A stretch of 52,178 nucleotides of DNA from Arthrobacter sp. (GTDB lineage: Bacteria; Actinomycetota; Actinomycetes; Actinomycetales; Micrococcaceae), in contig NZ_JAPSHV010000005.1 in assembly GCF_031179385.1 (NCBI RefSeq), positions 8,796-60,973 on the forward strand, in the 5' to 3' direction. The notes under the pieces are model-generated. The model was not told the DNA's origin. It was given only the letters and a program-made list of their open reading frames with translations, and made no database searches. The stretch's first letter is position 1. Each line of letters opens with the position of its first letter. Shown one piece after another: positions 17,149 to 25,821 of this stretch. Made by a program: the position numbers and the translations under genes.

Positions 17149-18233
17149 TGCCCGGGACGCAGGTCGCGGACCGGTACGCGCATGCTTCCGCGGAAGTCCG
17201 GCTCGGCCAACTCGGTTCTGGTCACGGGCCGTCCGCGCCCGGCTGAGGCATACAACGCCGCGACGATCTCGATGGCGCGCGCAGGATCCGCAGCGACCGG
17301 CGGCACCTCGCCACCGGCGAAGAGCGATGAGTACACCTCGGAAAGAAGCGCATCGTGTCCACTCGGCACCTCGACCTCCGGCAAGGCCCAGGAGGCGACG
17401 CGCTCTGATGTCACATGGCGGGCCGGCGTCAGCTTCCAGCTCGCATGATGGTGGCCGTAGAGGTGCTCGAGCTCAATGGTGGCGTGCTCGGTGTCAATCC
17501 GGATCAAACTCGATTCGCGGGGCGCGAGCACGGTGGTCATCACGGATGCCACGGTGCCGCGCTCAAACACGACGACGCCGCAGGAGGTGTCCTCAGTCTC
17601 CACATCGCGGTCCAACCGGAACAGCTGCCCCGAGGCGGAGCTCCACTCGCCGAGCAGGTAGGAGAGCAGATCGATCTGGTGGATCCCGTGGCTGAGGGTG
17701 GTGCCGCCGCCCTCAGACTCCCAGGTTCCGCGCCACGGCACGTCGAAATACTCTGCTCCGCGGTACCAGTGCGTATGGCAGACTGCGGTCAGCGGCCGGC
17801 CGAGTTCCCCGGACTGCAGCAGGTTCCGGATGTGCGTTGCCGCCGTACCGGTGCGCTGCTGGAAGACGACGGCGAGTTGCCGGTCAGCTGCGGCGGCGGC
17901 CGCCTGCATGGCGTCAACTTCGGCCAGCGACAGCGCAGGCGGCTTCTCGGCGATGACGTGGGCACCGGCGTCGAACGCCGCTGCAGTCTGCTGCGCGTGG
18001 CCGGCAGGAGGAGTGCAGATATGCACGACGTCGACAGCCTCCTCCGCGAGCAACTCCTCCAGGGTGCCGTACCCGGCTGGGATACCGTGCCGTGCGTTGA
18101 AATCGCGGACGCGCTCGTCGCTGGGGTCAGCGGATGCGATGACGTTGACGCCGGCGATGTCTGCAAGTGCCTCGGCGTGCAGGTGTGCAACAGCGCCGGT
18201 GCCAAGGATGGCGGCACGGAGGGTGGGGGTCAT
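17145..18233 (-). CDS. Gfo/Idh/MocA-family sugar dehydrogenase (copy 1)
   Basis: A 362-residue oxidoreductase. The Rossmann NAD(P) site is AAILGTGAVAHLHAEAL near residue 7. The family motif EKPPALSLAEVD follows (Lys about 96). A C-terminal alpha/beta domain has GGGTTLSHGIHQIDLLSYLLG, where the His residues belong to the active site. It is clearly paralogous to the dehydrogenase at 24712-25821 (shared WYR..YFDV.WRG.WE.EGGG block). Enzymes of this kind oxidise or reduce sugars, sugar acids or glycosides at one carbon. It overlaps the GH43-like gene and follows rhaM by 101 bases. Confidence 0.9.
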   Translation of the reverse strand: MTPTLRAAILGTGAVAHLHAEALADIAGVNVIASADPSDERVRDFNARHGIPAGYGTLEELLAEEAVDVVHICTPPAGHAQQTAAAFDAGAHVIAEKPPALSLAEVDAMQAAAAAADRQLAVVFQQRTGTAATHIRNLLQSGELGRPLTAVCHTHWYRGAEYFDVPWRGTWESEGGGTTLSHGIHQIDLLSYLLGEWSSASGQLFRLDRDVETEDTSCGVVVFERGTVASVMTTVLAPRESSLIRIDTEHATIELEHLYGHHHASWKLTPARHVTSERVASWALPEVEVPSGHDALLSEVYSSLFAGGEVPPVAADPARAIEIVAALYASAGRGRPVTRTELAEPDFRGSMRVPVRDLRPGQ

Positions 18234-18275
18234 TCGGGATCCTTAGGTGCAGGGCGCAAAATTGTCGGTGTGCCG

Positions 18276-18305
18276 CAGGATCGTCGAGAGATCGCGACGG
18301 TCCTG
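18276..18305. other. Hairpin between rhaM and the MocA dehydrogenase gene
   Basis: An inverted repeat of about 11 bp with one G-T type mismatch (CAGGATCGTCG at 18276-18286, CGACGGTCCTG at 18295-18305) has an 8-base loop. It lies in the 101-base gap downstream of rhaM on the minus strand. T-residues come only about 15 bases later, so it looks more like an RNA-stabilising or partial attenuating structure than a full terminator. Confidence 0.45.
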
Positions 18306-18334
18306 AGAACAAGTGACGATCCTGGGGAGGCGGG

Positions 18335-18676
18335 TCACTTAGAGTGCGGCTCGAGCTGGTCCTCGAGGTTGAAGACCTCTTCGAGCTGAAGGAATCCCTC
18401 ATCAGGACGGCCCTCGAGAGCCACAAAGAACTCCCCCATCTCAGCTTGCCAGCGGGCGTTGACGCCGGTCTCCGCCATGGCTTTCTGCGCGGCGGCGAAG
18501 TCATCCGACTCGACGTAGCCGATCAGGAGACCGTCCGGGCGCAGGAAAAGTGAGTAGTTGTTCCACCCGGTGTCCTTCAGAGCACGCAGCATCTCCGGCC
18601 AGACCGCCGCGTGGCGCTCCTTGTATTCCTCGATGCGGTCGGGCTTCACCTGCAGTTGGAAGCAGACGCGTTCCAT
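18335..18676 (-). CDS. rhaM: L-rhamnose mutarotase
   Basis: A 113-residue protein of usual family length. It interconverts the alpha and beta anomers of L-rhamnose in the cytoplasm and so supplies the form used by the isomerase. Landmarks are CFQLQVKPDRIEEYKERH (His22), VWPEML, GWNNYSLF (Tyr41) and a conserved aromatic/acidic C-terminal half with GEFF. I chose the ATG at 18676 because GAGGAG precedes it by 4 bases. The frame extends upstream to 18739 without a ribosome site. A type A operator lies 35-48 bases upstream, between lacI and rhaM, so rhaM probably has its own promoter. Confidence 0.93.
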   Translation of the reverse strand: MERVCFQLQVKPDRIEEYKERHAAVWPEMLRALKDTGWNNYSLFLRPDGLLIGYVESDDFAAAQKAMAETGVNARWQAEMGEFFVALEGRPDEGFLQLEEVFNLEDQLEPHSK

Positions 18677-18710
18677 GATTCTCCTCGTTGAGCGTTGTTC
18701 GAATGGCATA

Positions 18711-18724
18711 GTGAATCGTTTCAC
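18711..18724. promoter_or_regulatory. Operator, type A, before rhaM
   Basis: GTGAATCGTTTCAC has 5-bp perfect arms (GTGAA/TTCAC) around TCGT, the form of a LacI/GalR-family operator. It lies in the short gap between the LacI gene and rhaM. The core matches the site before rhaI in 11 of 12 bases. The neighbouring LacI regulator is the obvious candidate ligand. Confidence 0.75.
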
Positions 18725-18772
18725 GGCAGATGCTATCACCGGAGAAAGCCGAGCAGTAGCGCGTTGGAGACG

Positions 18773-19771
18773 CTAGAGCGTGCTCCCGCGGCTGACCAGC
18801 TCCGGCTGGAAAATGACTTGACGGCTTTCCGATGTGGGCCGGTCGATGGCCTCAAGCAGGAGTTCGATGGCGGTCCTGCCCATCAGCTCGGTGGGACGCC
18901 GAACGGTGGAAAGCGGGACGACCGCGGACTGCGCGAAGTCGATGTCGTCGTAACCAATCAGGGCCAGATCCTCCGGGATGCGGAGCCCTCGGATGAGCAG
19001 CACCGCCTGCATGACGCCAATCGCCACCAGATCATTCGCACAGAAGATGCCGTCGGGCAGCGCTTCAAGGCCTCGCTCCGCAAGAAGCTCACCGGCAGCC
19101 CGCCCGGCGAGCACCGTCATCGCGGCCGCTTCAACGACCTCGAGCTCCGCATCCGGATACTCAGCGACTGCTTGCTGCGCTCCGGCAAGGCGATCCGCTA
19201 CCTGCTGGATGTCCGTCGATGCGCCGACGAAAGCGATCCTCCGCCGTCCGCGCGTGAGCATATGCTTCACGGCCATGTACCCGCCCGCGACGTCGTCGAC
19301 TGACACGGAGCTCACGCGACGCTGCGGGTCGACGCGGTCCACCAGGACCACCGGAACTCCGTGCGCACGGAGCTGCTTGAGCCGCTCGTCCACGTTTCCC
19401 ACCGGTGAAATCAACACACCCTTGACGCGTTGCTGCTCGAACACGTCGAGATAACGGCTCTCCCGCTCTCCGTCGTGTCCACTGTCCCCCAGCAGCACCG
19501 TACTGTCCGACTCTGCCGCGCGGTCCTCGGCGGCGCGAGCGAGGGAAGAGAAGAACGGGTTGCTCACGTCGAGCACGATGAGGCCGATCGTGCGGCTCAT
19601 TCCGGCTCTCAGTTGCCGGGCGGCGTCGTTCCTCACGAAGCCCAGTTCAGAGATGACGCTGAGAACCCGCTCCCGGGTTTTTTCCGCGACGCGGTCCGGG
19701 TTGTTCAATACATTGGACACTGTTCCAACAGCGACCTGCGCCTGGTCTGCGACATCTTTGATACTGACCAT
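18773..19771 (-). CDS. LacI-family transcriptional repressor, probable rhamnose regulator
   Basis: A 332-residue LacI/GalR protein. The N-terminal helix-turn-helix and hinge (IKDVADQAQVAVGTVSNVLN, then RQLRAGMSRT) cover residues 3-60. A periplasmic-binding-like effector domain follows, with IGLIVLDVSNPFF, GVPVVLVDR, DGIFCANDLVAIGVM and LALIGYDD. It is divergent from rhaI with 250 bases between, and upstream of rhaM on the same strand. Its likely effector is L-rhamnose or a catabolic intermediate, and its likely operators are the TGAATCGWTTCA sites. Both are inferred from position. The ribosome site (GAGGCG) is modest. Confidence 0.9.
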   Translation of the reverse strand: MVSIKDVADQAQVAVGTVSNVLNNPDRVAEKTRERVLSVISELGFVRNDAARQLRAGMSRTIGLIVLDVSNPFFSSLARAAEDRAAESDSTVLLGDSGHDGERESRYLDVFEQQRVKGVLISPVGNVDERLKQLRAHGVPVVLVDRVDPQRRVSSVSVDDVAGGYMAVKHMLTRGRRRIAFVGASTDIQQVADRLAGAQQAVAEYPDAELEVVEAAAMTVLAGRAAGELLAERGLEALPDGIFCANDLVAIGVMQAVLLIRGLRIPEDLALIGYDDIDFAQSAVVPLSTVRRPTELMGRTAIELLLEAIDRPTSESRQVIFQPELVSRGSTL

Positions 19772-19849
19772 TGCGGCTACGCCTCATTTCGTGGGATTGG
19801 TAGCTGTGAGCAAGTGATGTTCAGAAATGTGCAGTCTCCAAAAGATTGC

Positions 19850-19903
19850 TTGACACCACTTTGAGCCAAGGATACCTTTGAATCGTGCCAATGAATCGAT
19901 TCA
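19850..19903 (+). promoter_or_regulatory. rhaI promoter and perfect type A operator
   Basis: A -35 box TTGACA (19850-19855) is followed after 17 bases by a weak -10 (TACCTT, 19873-19878). The perfect 12-bp palindrome TGAATCGATTCA lies at 19892-19903, about where the transcript should begin. An extra half-site, TTTGAATCG, sits at 19877-19885. This layout suits repression by steric block. Confidence 0.65.
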
Positions 19904-20021
19904 AATTCGATTTCATTTGCTGACTCTCCACCTCAGCCTCAGCGGTCCTGTGAAGAGTCGGCGCAAAACAACGACGACGCGCGCCGGCCAAGTAGCCAGC
20001 AGCAGTAGATGTGGAGAAGTA

Positions 20022-21188
20022 ATGGTTGACCTGAGCGGCATCACGCCAACCCTGGAGAACCTCGCTATCGAGGTGCCGTCCTGGGCTTACGGCAATTCCG
20101 GAACCCGTTTCAAGGTGTTCCAGACACCGGGCACCCCGCGCACTGTGCAGGAAAAGATCACAGACGCCGCCAAGGTTAACGAACTGACCGGTCTGGCTCC
20201 CTCTGTTGCCCTGCACATCCCATGGGACAAGGTCGAGAACTACTCGGAGCTGTCGGACTTCGCGCAGGGCCTCGGCATCAAGCTGGGCACGATCAACAGC
20301 AACACCTTCCAGGACGACATCTACAAGTTCGGTTCCCTGACCCATAGTGACCCGTCCGTGCGCAACAAGGCCCTGGACCATATGTACGAGTGCATTGACG
20401 TCATGAACGTCACCGGCTCCCAGGACCTGAAGATCTGGCTGGCCGACGGCACCAACTACCCGGGGCAGGGTGACATGCGCTCACGCCAGGACTGGCTGCA
20501 TGACTCCCTGCAGAAGGTCTACGCCCGCCTGGGCGATGACCAGCGCATGGTCCTCGAGTACAAGTTCTTCGAGCCGGCTTTCTACCACACCGACGTTCCG
20601 GACTGGGGCACCTCCTACGCCCACACGCTGGCCCTGGGCGAGAAGGCGTTTGTCTGCCTGGACACCGGCCACCATGCACCCGGCACCAACATCGAGTTCA
20701 TCGTGGCGCAGCTGATCCGTCTCGGGAAGCTCGGATCCTTCGACTTCAATTCACGCTTCTACGCCGACGACGACCTCATTGTGGGATCGGCAGATCCGTT
20801 CCAGCTGTTCCGCATCATGTACGAAGTTGTCCGCGGCGGCGCGCTCGATCCCGCCAGCAACGTCGCGTTGATGCTGGACCAGTGCCACAACCTCGAAGAG
20901 AAGATCCCCGGGCAGATCCGCTCGGTGCTCAATGTCCAGGAGATGGCCGCGCGTGCGCTCCTCGTCGACCGCGCGGCGCTGACCAAGGCGCAGGAGGCCG
21001 GCGACGTACTCGGCGCCCATGCCCTCTTCATGGATGCCTTCTACACCGACGTCCGTCCGGCGCTCGCGCAGTGGCGTGAATCCCGCGGCCTCCCCGCGGA
21101 CCCGATGGCTGCCTACGCAGCCAGCGGCTACCAGGAAAAGATCAATGCAGACCGCCAGGGCGGGCAGCAGGCAGGATGGGGCGCGTAA
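20022..21188 (+). CDS. rhaI: L-rhamnose isomerase, RhaI type
   Basis: A 388-residue isomerase converting L-rhamnose to L-rhamnulose, of the Pseudomonas/actinobacterial type and not the E. coli RhaA type. It is a TIM barrel with metal-binding and catalytic segments such as WLADGTNYPGQGDMRSRQDW, MVLEYKFFEPAFYHTDVPDWG and VCLDTGHHAPGTNIE. The C-terminal SGYQEK is also typical. I chose the ATG at 20022 because GGAG precedes it and the family begins there. The open frame from 19878 crosses the operator. It is the first gene of the rhaI-aldolase-rhaB operon and overlaps none of the next gene if that starts at 21203. Confidence 0.95.
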   Translation: MVDLSGITPTLENLAIEVPSWAYGNSGTRFKVFQTPGTPRTVQEKITDAAKVNELTGLAPSVALHIPWDKVENYSELSDFAQGLGIKLGTINSNTFQDDIYKFGSLTHSDPSVRNKALDHMYECIDVMNVTGSQDLKIWLADGTNYPGQGDMRSRQDWLHDSLQKVYARLGDDQRMVLEYKFFEPAFYHTDVPDWGTSYAHTLALGEKAFVCLDTGHHAPGTNIEFIVAQLIRLGKLGSFDFNSRFYADDDLIVGSADPFQLFRIMYEVVRGGALDPASNVALMLDQCHNLEEKIPGQIRSVLNVQEMAARALLVDRAALTKAQEAGDVLGAHALFMDAFYTDVRPALAQWRESRGLPADPMAAYAASGYQEKINADRQGGQQAGWGA

Positions 21189-21202
21189 CGATGGAGAACG
21201 CA

Positions 21203-23245
21203 GTGAGCACAGTAAACAGCACAGTCCAGGCTCTCATCGAGCGCTCCAACCGGCTGGGAGCGGACAAGCGCAACACCAACTACGCGGGCGGCAACACGTC
21301 CGCGAAGGGCTCCGACACCGACCCGGTGACCGGTGAAAACGTCGAGCTGCTGTGGGTGAAGGGCTCCGGTGGTGACCTCGGCACGCTCAAGGAGCAGGGG
21401 CTGGCCGTGCTGCGCCTGGACCGCCTCCGCGCCCTGACCAACGTCTACCCGGGCCTTGACCGCGAGGACGAGATGGTCGCCGCGTTCGATTACACCCTGC
21501 ACGGCAAGGGCGGCGCCGCCCCTTCGATCGATACCGCCATGCACGGCCTCGTCGACGCCGCGCATGTTGACCACCTCCACCCGGACTCCGGTATCGCGAT
21601 TGCAACGGCGGTCGACGGCGAAGCGCTCACCGAGAAGATTTTCGGTGACAAGGTGGTGTGGGTTCCCTGGCGCCGTCCCGGATTCCAGCTCGGCCTGGAC
21701 ATCGCCGCGATCAAGGCCGAGAACCCGCAGGCCGTGGGCACCATTCTCGGTGGGCACGGCATTACCGCCTGGGGTGAGACCTCCGAAGAGGCCGAGAACA
21801 ACTCCCTGTGGATCATCGAAACCGCCGAACGCTACATCGCCGACAACGGCCGCCCGAACCCGTTCGGTGAACCCCTCGAGGGCTACGCGGCGCTCCCACC
21901 GGAGGAGCGCCGCGCGAAGGCCGCCGCCCTCGCGCCCGTAATCCGCGGCCTGGCCTCCACAGACCGGGCGCAGGTCGGGCACTTCACCGATGACGACGCT
22001 GTCCTGGACTTCCTGAGCGCCTCCGAACATCCACGGCTGGCAGCCCTGGGCACCTCCTGCCCGGACCACTTCCTGCGCACCAAGGTCAAGCCGCTGGTGC
22101 TGGACCTGCCGGCAGATGCTTCCATCGAGGCTTCCGTTGCCCGCCTGAAGGAACTGCACCAGGAGTACCGCGAGGACTACCGCGGCTATTACGAGCGCCA
22201 TGCCGAGTCTGATTCCCCGGCCATGCGCGGAGCCGACCCCGCGATCGTCCTGATCCCCGGCGTCGGAATGTTCTCCTACGGGGCGAACAAGCAGACCGCC
22301 CGCGTCGCAGGCGAGTTCTACATCAACGCCATCAACGTCATGCGCGGAGCCGAGGCGATCTCGACCTACGCACCGATCGATGAGTCGGAGAAGTTCCGCA
22401 TCGAATACTGGGCACTGGAAGAGGCCAAGCTCGCGCGGATGCCCAAGCCCAAGTCCCACGCCACCCGCATCGCGCTGGTCACCGGCGCCGCCTCCGGCAT
22501 CGGCAAGGCCATCGCCACCCGCCTGGCCGCTGAGGGTGCGTGCGTGGTCATCGCCGACCTGAACCTCGAAAACGCTGAGAAAGTAGCCGAGGAACTCGGC
22601 GGCTCCGACGTCGCTATCGGCGTCCAGGCCGACGTGACCAGCCCCGAGCAGGTTCAGCAGGCGATCGACGCAGCCGTCCTGGCCTTCGGCGGGCTCGACC
22701 TCGTGGTCAACAACGCCGGCCTGTCCATCTCCAAGCCGCTGCTGGAAACCTCCGAGAAGGACTGGGACCTGCAGCACAACGTGATGGCCAAGGGCTCGTT
22801 CCTGGTCTCGAAGGCCGCCGCGAAGGTCCTCATCGACCAGGAAATGGGCGGGGACATCATCTACATCTCCTCGAAGAACTCCGTCTTCGCCGGCCCGAAC
22901 AACATCGCGTACTCGGCCACCAAGGCAGACCAGGCCCACCAGGTGCGCCTGCTCGCCGCTGAACTCGGTGAGTATGGTGTCCGGGTCAACGGCATCAACC
23001 CCGACGGTGTGGTCCGCGGCTCCGGCATCTTCGCCGGCGGCTGGGGCGCCAAGCGCGCCGCGGTCTACGGCGTCGACGAGGAGAAGCTGGGCGAGTACTA
23101 CGCCCAGCGGACCCTCCTCAAGCGCGAGGTGCTCCCCGAGAACGTGGCCAACGCCGCCGTCGTACTCACCTCCGCCGAACTGTCCCACACCACCGGGCTG
23201 CACGTCCCCGTCGACGCCGGCGTCGCCGCCGCGTTCCTCCGCTAA
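21203..23245 (+). CDS. Bifunctional rhamnulose-1-phosphate aldolase / lactaldehyde dehydrogenase (RhaEW)
   Basis: A fused protein of about 680 residues. The N-terminal two thirds is a class II aldolase: NTNYAGGNTSAKG near residue 30, metal-binding histidines in HVDHLHPDSG (121-126) and in GGHGITAWG. The C-terminal short-chain dehydrogenase has VTGAASGIGKA (about 428), NNAG and the active-site YSATK. Together they split L-rhamnulose-1-phosphate to dihydroxyacetone phosphate and L-lactaldehyde and oxidise the latter. I prefer the GTG at 21203, which has GGAG six bases upstream and begins STVNSTVQALIERSNRLG. An ATG at 21191 just after the rhaI stop is the alternative. Confidence 0.93.
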   Translation: MSTVNSTVQALIERSNRLGADKRNTNYAGGNTSAKGSDTDPVTGENVELLWVKGSGGDLGTLKEQGLAVLRLDRLRALTNVYPGLDREDEMVAAFDYTLHGKGGAAPSIDTAMHGLVDAAHVDHLHPDSGIAIATAVDGEALTEKIFGDKVVWVPWRRPGFQLGLDIAAIKAENPQAVGTILGGHGITAWGETSEEAENNSLWIIETAERYIADNGRPNPFGEPLEGYAALPPEERRAKAAALAPVIRGLASTDRAQVGHFTDDDAVLDFLSASEHPRLAALGTSCPDHFLRTKVKPLVLDLPADASIEASVARLKELHQEYREDYRGYYERHAESDSPAMRGADPAIVLIPGVGMFSYGANKQTARVAGEFYINAINVMRGAEAISTYAPIDESEKFRIEYWALEEAKLARMPKPKSHATRIALVTGAASGIGKAIATRLAAEGACVVIADLNLENAEKVAEELGGSDVAIGVQADVTSPEQVQQAIDAAVLAFGGLDLVVNNAGLSISKPLLETSEKDWDLQHNVMAKGSFLVSKAAAKVLIDQEMGGDIIYISSKNSVFAGPNNIAYSATKADQAHQVRLLAAELGEYGVRVNGINPDGVVRGSGIFAGGWGAKRAAVYGVDEEKLGEYYAQRTLLKREVLPENVANAAVVLTSAELSHTTGLHVPVDAGVAAAFLR

Positions 23246-23254
23246 GTTCCGTCG

Positions 23255-24697
23255 ATGAGTTCGAAGCCTGCGGTCTACGCAGCCATCGATATCGGCGCCT
23301 CATCCGGCCGGGTCATCCTCGGCCGGATGGGCGCCGACGGCCCGTCCCTCGAAGTCGTGCACCGGTTCCCGAACGGCGTGCAGGAGAACGACGGCGCGCT
23401 GCGCTGGAATGTCGCTGCACTCTTCGAGGAAGTGCTGCACGGCCTCACACTCGCGGGGGAGCGGGCGAAGGCCGCCGGCGAGCAGGTGGTGAGCATCGGT
23501 GTCGACACCTGGGCCGTGGACTACGGCCTGGTGCACGACGACGGCGAACTCACCTCCCAGCCGCACAGCTACCGTGACTCCCGCACGGCGGATGTGACGG
23601 AAAAGGTACACGCCACCGTTCCGTTCGAGCAGCTTTACGAAACAACCGGGCTGCAGTTCCTGCCGTTCAACACCGTCTACCAACTGGCGGCCGAGCCCTC
23701 CCTCGCGAACGTCCAGGCGCTGCTGATTCCGGACCTGCTCGGGCTCTGGCTCACGGGGGAGCGCCGAACCGAGGTGACGAATGCCTCGACCACCGGCCTG
23801 CTCGACGCATCGACGGGCAACTTCGCTACCCACCTCTTCGACGCACTCGAGATTCCGCGCCAGATCTTCCCGACACTGATCGAACCCGGACAGGCGCTGG
23901 GGTCCCTGCTGCCGTCGATCGCGGAACGCATCGGACTGGATGCCGCAACGCGGATCGTCGCCGTCGGATCCCACGACACCGCGTCCGCCGTGGCCGCGGT
24001 GCCCGCCGGTGAAGCGAACTTCGCCTACATTTCCTCCGGCACCTGGTCGCTCGTCGGCGTCGAGCTTCCCGAACCGATCCTCACCGCAGCCAGCCGCGCC
24101 GCAAACTTCACCAACGAACGCGGCGTCGACGGAACAATCCGCTACCTGCGCAACTGCGGCGGCCTGTGGCTGCTGCAGGAGTGCCTGCGCGAGTGGGGGC
24201 CGTCGGTCACGCTTGAGAACGTCCTGGCGGAGGCGGCTGCTCTGCCGCCCGGCGGCCCACAGATCGACGCCGATTCGGATGACTTCATTGCGCCGGACAC
24301 TATGCCGGACCGCATCCGGGCCGCGGCGGGTTCCACGCTTGAGTCCCCCGCCGCCGTCGTCCGCTGCATTATGGACAGCCTCGCGCAGGTCTACGCGCGC
24401 ACGCTTGCCCAAGCCGCCGACCTCAGCGGACAACCGATCGACGTCGTCCACATTGTGGGCGGCGGATCGCAGAACCGGCTGCTATGCCAGTTGACCGCCG
24501 ACGTTACGGGTCTGCCCGTGGTTGCCGGTCCGGTTGAGGCGACGGCGCTTGGCAACGTGTTGGTCCAGGCGCGGGCCGACGGCGCACTCGGTGAGGGCGC
24601 CACCCTCGCCGACATCCGAGCGGCTGTGAGGAGCACGGCACAGACTCAGAGCTACGAGCCGTCAAGGCATGTCGAAGCAGCACTGACCAACAGCTAA
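23255..24697 (+). CDS. rhaB: Rhamnulokinase
   Basis: A 480-residue FGGY-family kinase that phosphorylates L-rhamnulose at C1 with ATP. The first phosphate loop is AIDIGASSGRV (residues 10-20). GVDTWAVDYGL (about 87-97) holds the family Asp, and the C-terminal lobe has YISSGTWSLVG and VHIVGGGSQNRL. It starts 9 bases after the aldolase gene with no strong ribosome site, so it probably depends on translation of that gene. It is third in the rhaI operon. Confidence 0.95.
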   Translation: MSSKPAVYAAIDIGASSGRVILGRMGADGPSLEVVHRFPNGVQENDGALRWNVAALFEEVLHGLTLAGERAKAAGEQVVSIGVDTWAVDYGLVHDDGELTSQPHSYRDSRTADVTEKVHATVPFEQLYETTGLQFLPFNTVYQLAAEPSLANVQALLIPDLLGLWLTGERRTEVTNASTTGLLDASTGNFATHLFDALEIPRQIFPTLIEPGQALGSLLPSIAERIGLDAATRIVAVGSHDTASAVAAVPAGEANFAYISSGTWSLVGVELPEPILTAASRAANFTNERGVDGTIRYLRNCGGLWLLQECLREWGPSVTLENVLAEAAALPPGGPQIDADSDDFIAPDTMPDRIRAAAGSTLESPAAVVRCIMDSLAQVYARTLAQAADLSGQPIDVVHIVGGGSQNRLLCQLTADVTGLPVVAGPVEATALGNVLVQARADGALGEGATLADIRAAVRSTAQTQSYEPSRHVEAALTNS

Positions 24698-24711
24698 GGC
24701 AAAGGATCACA

Positions 24712-25821
24712 GTGACAGTTCGCACCACACCCATCCGTACCGCCGTCGTGGGAGCCGGAGGAATCGCACAGGGCCAGCATCTGCCCGGGCTGCGGGGGCT
24801 CGGCGACCGGATCGAGATTGCGGCGATCGTGGACATGGACGGCAACCGCGCCGCCGAGGTGGCCCGTGAATGGGGCGCGCCGCACTCATTCACGGTGGTG
24901 CCGGACATGCTCGAAACGGTGCAACCCGACCTCGTCGTGGTATGCACTCCCCCCGGCTCCCACACCGACGCGGTGATCCGTTCACTCGACGCCGGCGCCT
25001 CGGTCTGGTGTGAGAAACCACCGACCCTGTCGCTCGCCGAGTACGACGCGATCCTCGAACACGAGCGGGAGAACGGCCCGTATGCGTCCTACGTCTTCCA
25101 GCACCGGTTCGGCTCGGCTGCGCGAACGCTGCGGTCACAGATCGCAGCCGGTGAGTTGGGCCAACCCCTGATCGGTATCTGCCACACGCTCTGGTACCGG
25201 GACGCGGCCTATTACGACGTCGCATGGCGGGGCAAGTGGGAGACCGAGGGCGGTGGTCCTGCCATGGGACACGGGATTCACCAGATGGACCTGTTGCTTT
25301 CTCTGCTCGGTGACTGGACCGAAATCAACGCCACCATGGCAACTCTCGGCCGTGACGTCGAAACCGAGGACGTATCCTTTGCCCACGTCACGTTCGAGAA
25401 CGGCGCGATCGTGTCCGTGGTGAACAGTGTGCTGTCTCCCCGGGAAACCAGCTACCTGCGCTTCGACTTCGCCGATGCCACCGTGGAGGTCGAGCACCTG
25501 TACGGCTACGACAATTCGCACTGGAAGTGGACGCCGGCGCCACACGTCAACCCTGACACCGTAAGCTCCTGGGCGCCTACCCAGAACCTCGCCAGCTCGC
25601 ATGCCGTACAGCTAGAGGAGCTTGTGTCCTCCCTCGAACGTGGGGAACGGCCGGCAGCATCCGGTCACGACGGACGGCGGGTACTTGAGCTCGTGGCAGG
25701 CCTGTACCAGTCGGCCATCACAGGACGGCGGGTGCGGCGCAACCAGCTGACCCGCGACAATCCGTTCTACTGGTCCATGAATGGTGAACACTCAACGATC
25801 GGGGAAACAGCGAATGCCTGA
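24712..25821 (+). CDS. Gfo/Idh/MocA-family sugar dehydrogenase (copy 2)
   Basis: A 369-residue oxidoreductase with an N-terminal Rossmann domain (AVVGAGGIAQGQHLPGL), the family EKPPTLSLAEYD motif, and GGGPAMGHGIHQMDLLLSLLG in the C-terminal domain. It aligns along its length with the copy at 17145-18233, including the WYRDAAYYDVAWRGKWETEGGG block, so the two arose by duplication. The GTG start has AAAGGA upstream. It follows rhaB by 14 bases and overlaps the DUF6807 gene by 8, which places it inside the rhamnose operon. Confidence 0.9.
   Translation: MTVRTTPIRTAVVGAGGIAQGQHLPGLRGLGDRIEIAAIVDMDGNRAAEVAREWGAPHSFTVVPDMLETVQPDLVVVCTPPGSHTDAVIRSLDAGASVWCEKPPTLSLAEYDAILEHERENGPYASYVFQHRFGSAARTLRSQIAAGELGQPLIGICHTLWYRDAAYYDVAWRGKWETEGGGPAMGHGIHQMDLLLSLLGDWTEINATMATLGRDVETEDVSFAHVTFENGAIVSVVNSVLSPRETSYLRFDFADATVEVEHLYGYDNSHWKWTPAPHVNPDTVSSWAPTQNLASSHAVQLEELVSSLERGERPAASGHDGRRVLELVAGLYQSAITGRRVRRNQLTRDNPFYWSMNGEHSTIGETANA

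Noticed and set aside
19878-20021. Upstream extension of rhaI
   Set aside because: This stretch contains the promoter/operator region, and a good ribosome site sits directly before the ATG at 20022.
21128-23203. 691-codon minus-strand open frame opposite the aldolase/dehydrogenase gene
   Set aside because: Length alone is not evidence in GC-rich DNA. The plus strand carries the complete conserved RhaEW protein, and the antisense frame shows low-complexity Gly/Val/Asp composition.
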